DNA of 35,975 nt, from contig CACDDC010000010.1 in NCBI GenBank assembly GCA_902551455.1, forward strand, positions 1 to 35,975. The letters run 5' to 3'. Source of the DNA: an uncultured Pelagibacteraceae bacterium (GTDB taxonomy: Bacteria > Pseudomonadota > Alphaproteobacteria > Pelagibacterales > Pelagibacteraceae). Made by a program: the position numbers and the translations under genes. The notes beneath the pieces are model-generated. The model was not told the origin of the DNA and made no database searches. It saw only the letters and a list, made by a program, of their open reading frames with translations. Every line of letters starts with the position of its first letter. Positions within the stretch are counted from its first letter, which is position 1. Positions 35,243-35,975 of the stretch are shown here, piece after piece.

Positions 35243-35975
35243 ATGCCCTTAAAGAAAAAACAAAATATTTTATACTTCATATTTTTCCTAAGTCTATTGG
35301 TTTCCTTATATTTTAAGGAGAATTCCAGTGGTGGATCTAAATTAGATAGTATATTGACCAATCATTTTATTGAATACTTTCAAATTGGACTTCTAGAAGG
35401 TATTAATTATTTTATCGAATCTGCTCAAGTACATTCACCGATTTTTTATATAATTATTGCAAAGATAAAATCATTATTTGGGAATCAAATTAGTGCTGTG
35501 ATTTATATCATTATTTCTTCAACTCTTCCTTTTTTATTTTATGATTTATTAAAAAAAAAATTTATTAATGCTGATAAAAATTATTTATTTTTTTTATCGT
35601 TATTAATTTTTTTATCTCCTTACTTTAGATCATCTGCAAGCTGGCTGACAAATGATAACTTTGCAATGATATTTTTTTGTTTATCATTAAAATATTTTTT
35701 AGATATCAAAAATAAAAAAGACTCTATTGCAAAAAATTATTATTTAAGTTTTATATTTTTATCTCTTTCAGCTTATATAAAACAGTATTTTGGTATTTTT
35801 ATAATTATTTATATTTATGAATTAATAAAAGAGAAAAATTTAAGTTTATTTGTAAATTGTATATTTTTAAATTTAATATTGGCTTTGCCTTTTTTTATTT
35901 ATTCCTACAATTTATATCTTGAACATAATTTAATATTTAAATCACATAATTCGTACAATGTAAGTATGATTGATA
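35243..35975 (+). CDS. Polytopic membrane protein, probable GT-C glycosyltransferase, 5' part
   Basis: The frame from ATG at 35243 (MPLKKKQNILYFIFFLSLLV) stays open for 244 codons to the window end, so the gene is truncated by the window. The first membrane helix is at about residues 8-24. An extracytoplasmic loop with SILTNHFIEYFQ and SAQVHSPIFYIIIAK follows, then several hydrophobic segments and SPYFRSSASWLTNDNFAM. The pattern of an early acidic loop residue, an H-S/P-P-like motif and later W-x-x-x-N resembles dolichyl-phosphate-mannose/ArnT-like GT-C enzymes. It could instead be another polytopic protein. It is divergent from the GT2 gene. Confidence 0.6.
   Translation, partial: MPLKKKQNILYFIFFLSLLVSLYFKENSSGGSKLDSILTNHFIEYFQIGLLEGINYFIESAQVHSPIFYIIIAKIKSLFGNQISAVIYIIISSTLPFLFYDLLKKKFINADKNYLFFLSLLIFLSPYFRSSASWLTNDNFAMIFFCLSLKYFLDIKNKKDSIAKNYYLSFIFLSLSAYIKQYFGIFIIIYIYELIKEKNLSLFVNCIFLNLILALPFFIYSYNLYLEHNLIFKSHNSYNVSMID

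Overview
The window looks like a chromosome segment of a SAR11-clade alphaproteobacterium (Candidatus Pelagibacter-like). The reasons are very high A+T content, extremely short intergenic gaps (many start/stop overlaps of 1-14 bp), short proteins rich in Lys, Asn and Ile, and classic alphaproteobacterial gene order: yebC - ruvC position - tolQRAB-pal-cpoB-tilS-ftsH-folP-glmM. A 5S rRNA stands alone beside surface-polysaccharide genes, which matches what is known of Pelagibacter, where a hypervariable region separates 23S from 5S. No CRISPR array, insertion sequence, prophage or gene-free stretch above 300 bp is visible.

Region 1 (1-16475). The 3' part of rpoH on the plus strand meets, tail to tail with overlapping stops, a long minus-strand run. 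Read in transcription order this is a coiled-coil ZapA partner, zapA, 5-formyl-THF cyclo-ligase, a YmdB-type phosphodiesterase, yebC, a phage-type RuvC nuclease, tolQ, tolR, tolA, tolB, pal, cpoB, tilS, ftsH, folP, glmM, thiD and purA. The themes are division and envelope constriction (ZapA, Tol-Pal), proteostasis (RpoH, FtsH), and folate, thiamine, purine and cell-wall precursors. One strong intrinsic terminator follows pal.

Region 2 (16476-24736). A plus-strand run begins from a 54-bp divergent intergenic region: transketolase, GAPDH, PGK, class I aldolase, thiE, efp, a SuhB-type phosphatase, rpmE, a DUF1013/TrcR-like regulator, rpsU and initiator tRNA-fMet. Central carbon metabolism is packed tightly with translation genes. 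rpsU appears to start at ATT.

Region 3 (24740-30666). Directly after tRNA-fMet (3 nt) comes a plant-like GDP-mannose 3,5-epimerase, convergent with a fucosyltransferase-like gene. On the minus strand a free-standing 5S rRNA with its own near-consensus promoter is followed by rpmJ (L36), the three-subunit transhydrogenase pntAA-pntAB-pntB, and a transaldolase/FSA-family aldolase. All are spaced so closely that one transcript is plausible.

Region 4 (30710-35975). This is the apparent edge of a hypervariable surface-glycan region: gmd and fcl (GDP-L-fucose synthesis), a polytopic membrane protein of unknown function, a GT2 glycosyltransferase, and the 5' part of a polytopic GT-C-like protein running off the window. 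With the GDP-mannose epimerase and fucosyltransferase-like gene across the 5S locus, the window encodes two different branches of GDP-mannose-derived L-sugars.

The observations most worth following are the promoter-bearing solitary 5S at the head of a protein operon, the ATT start of rpsU, the rpsU-tRNA-epimerase packing, repeated near-leaderless gene starts, and the apparent in-place replacement of ruvC with loss of ruvAB from that locus.
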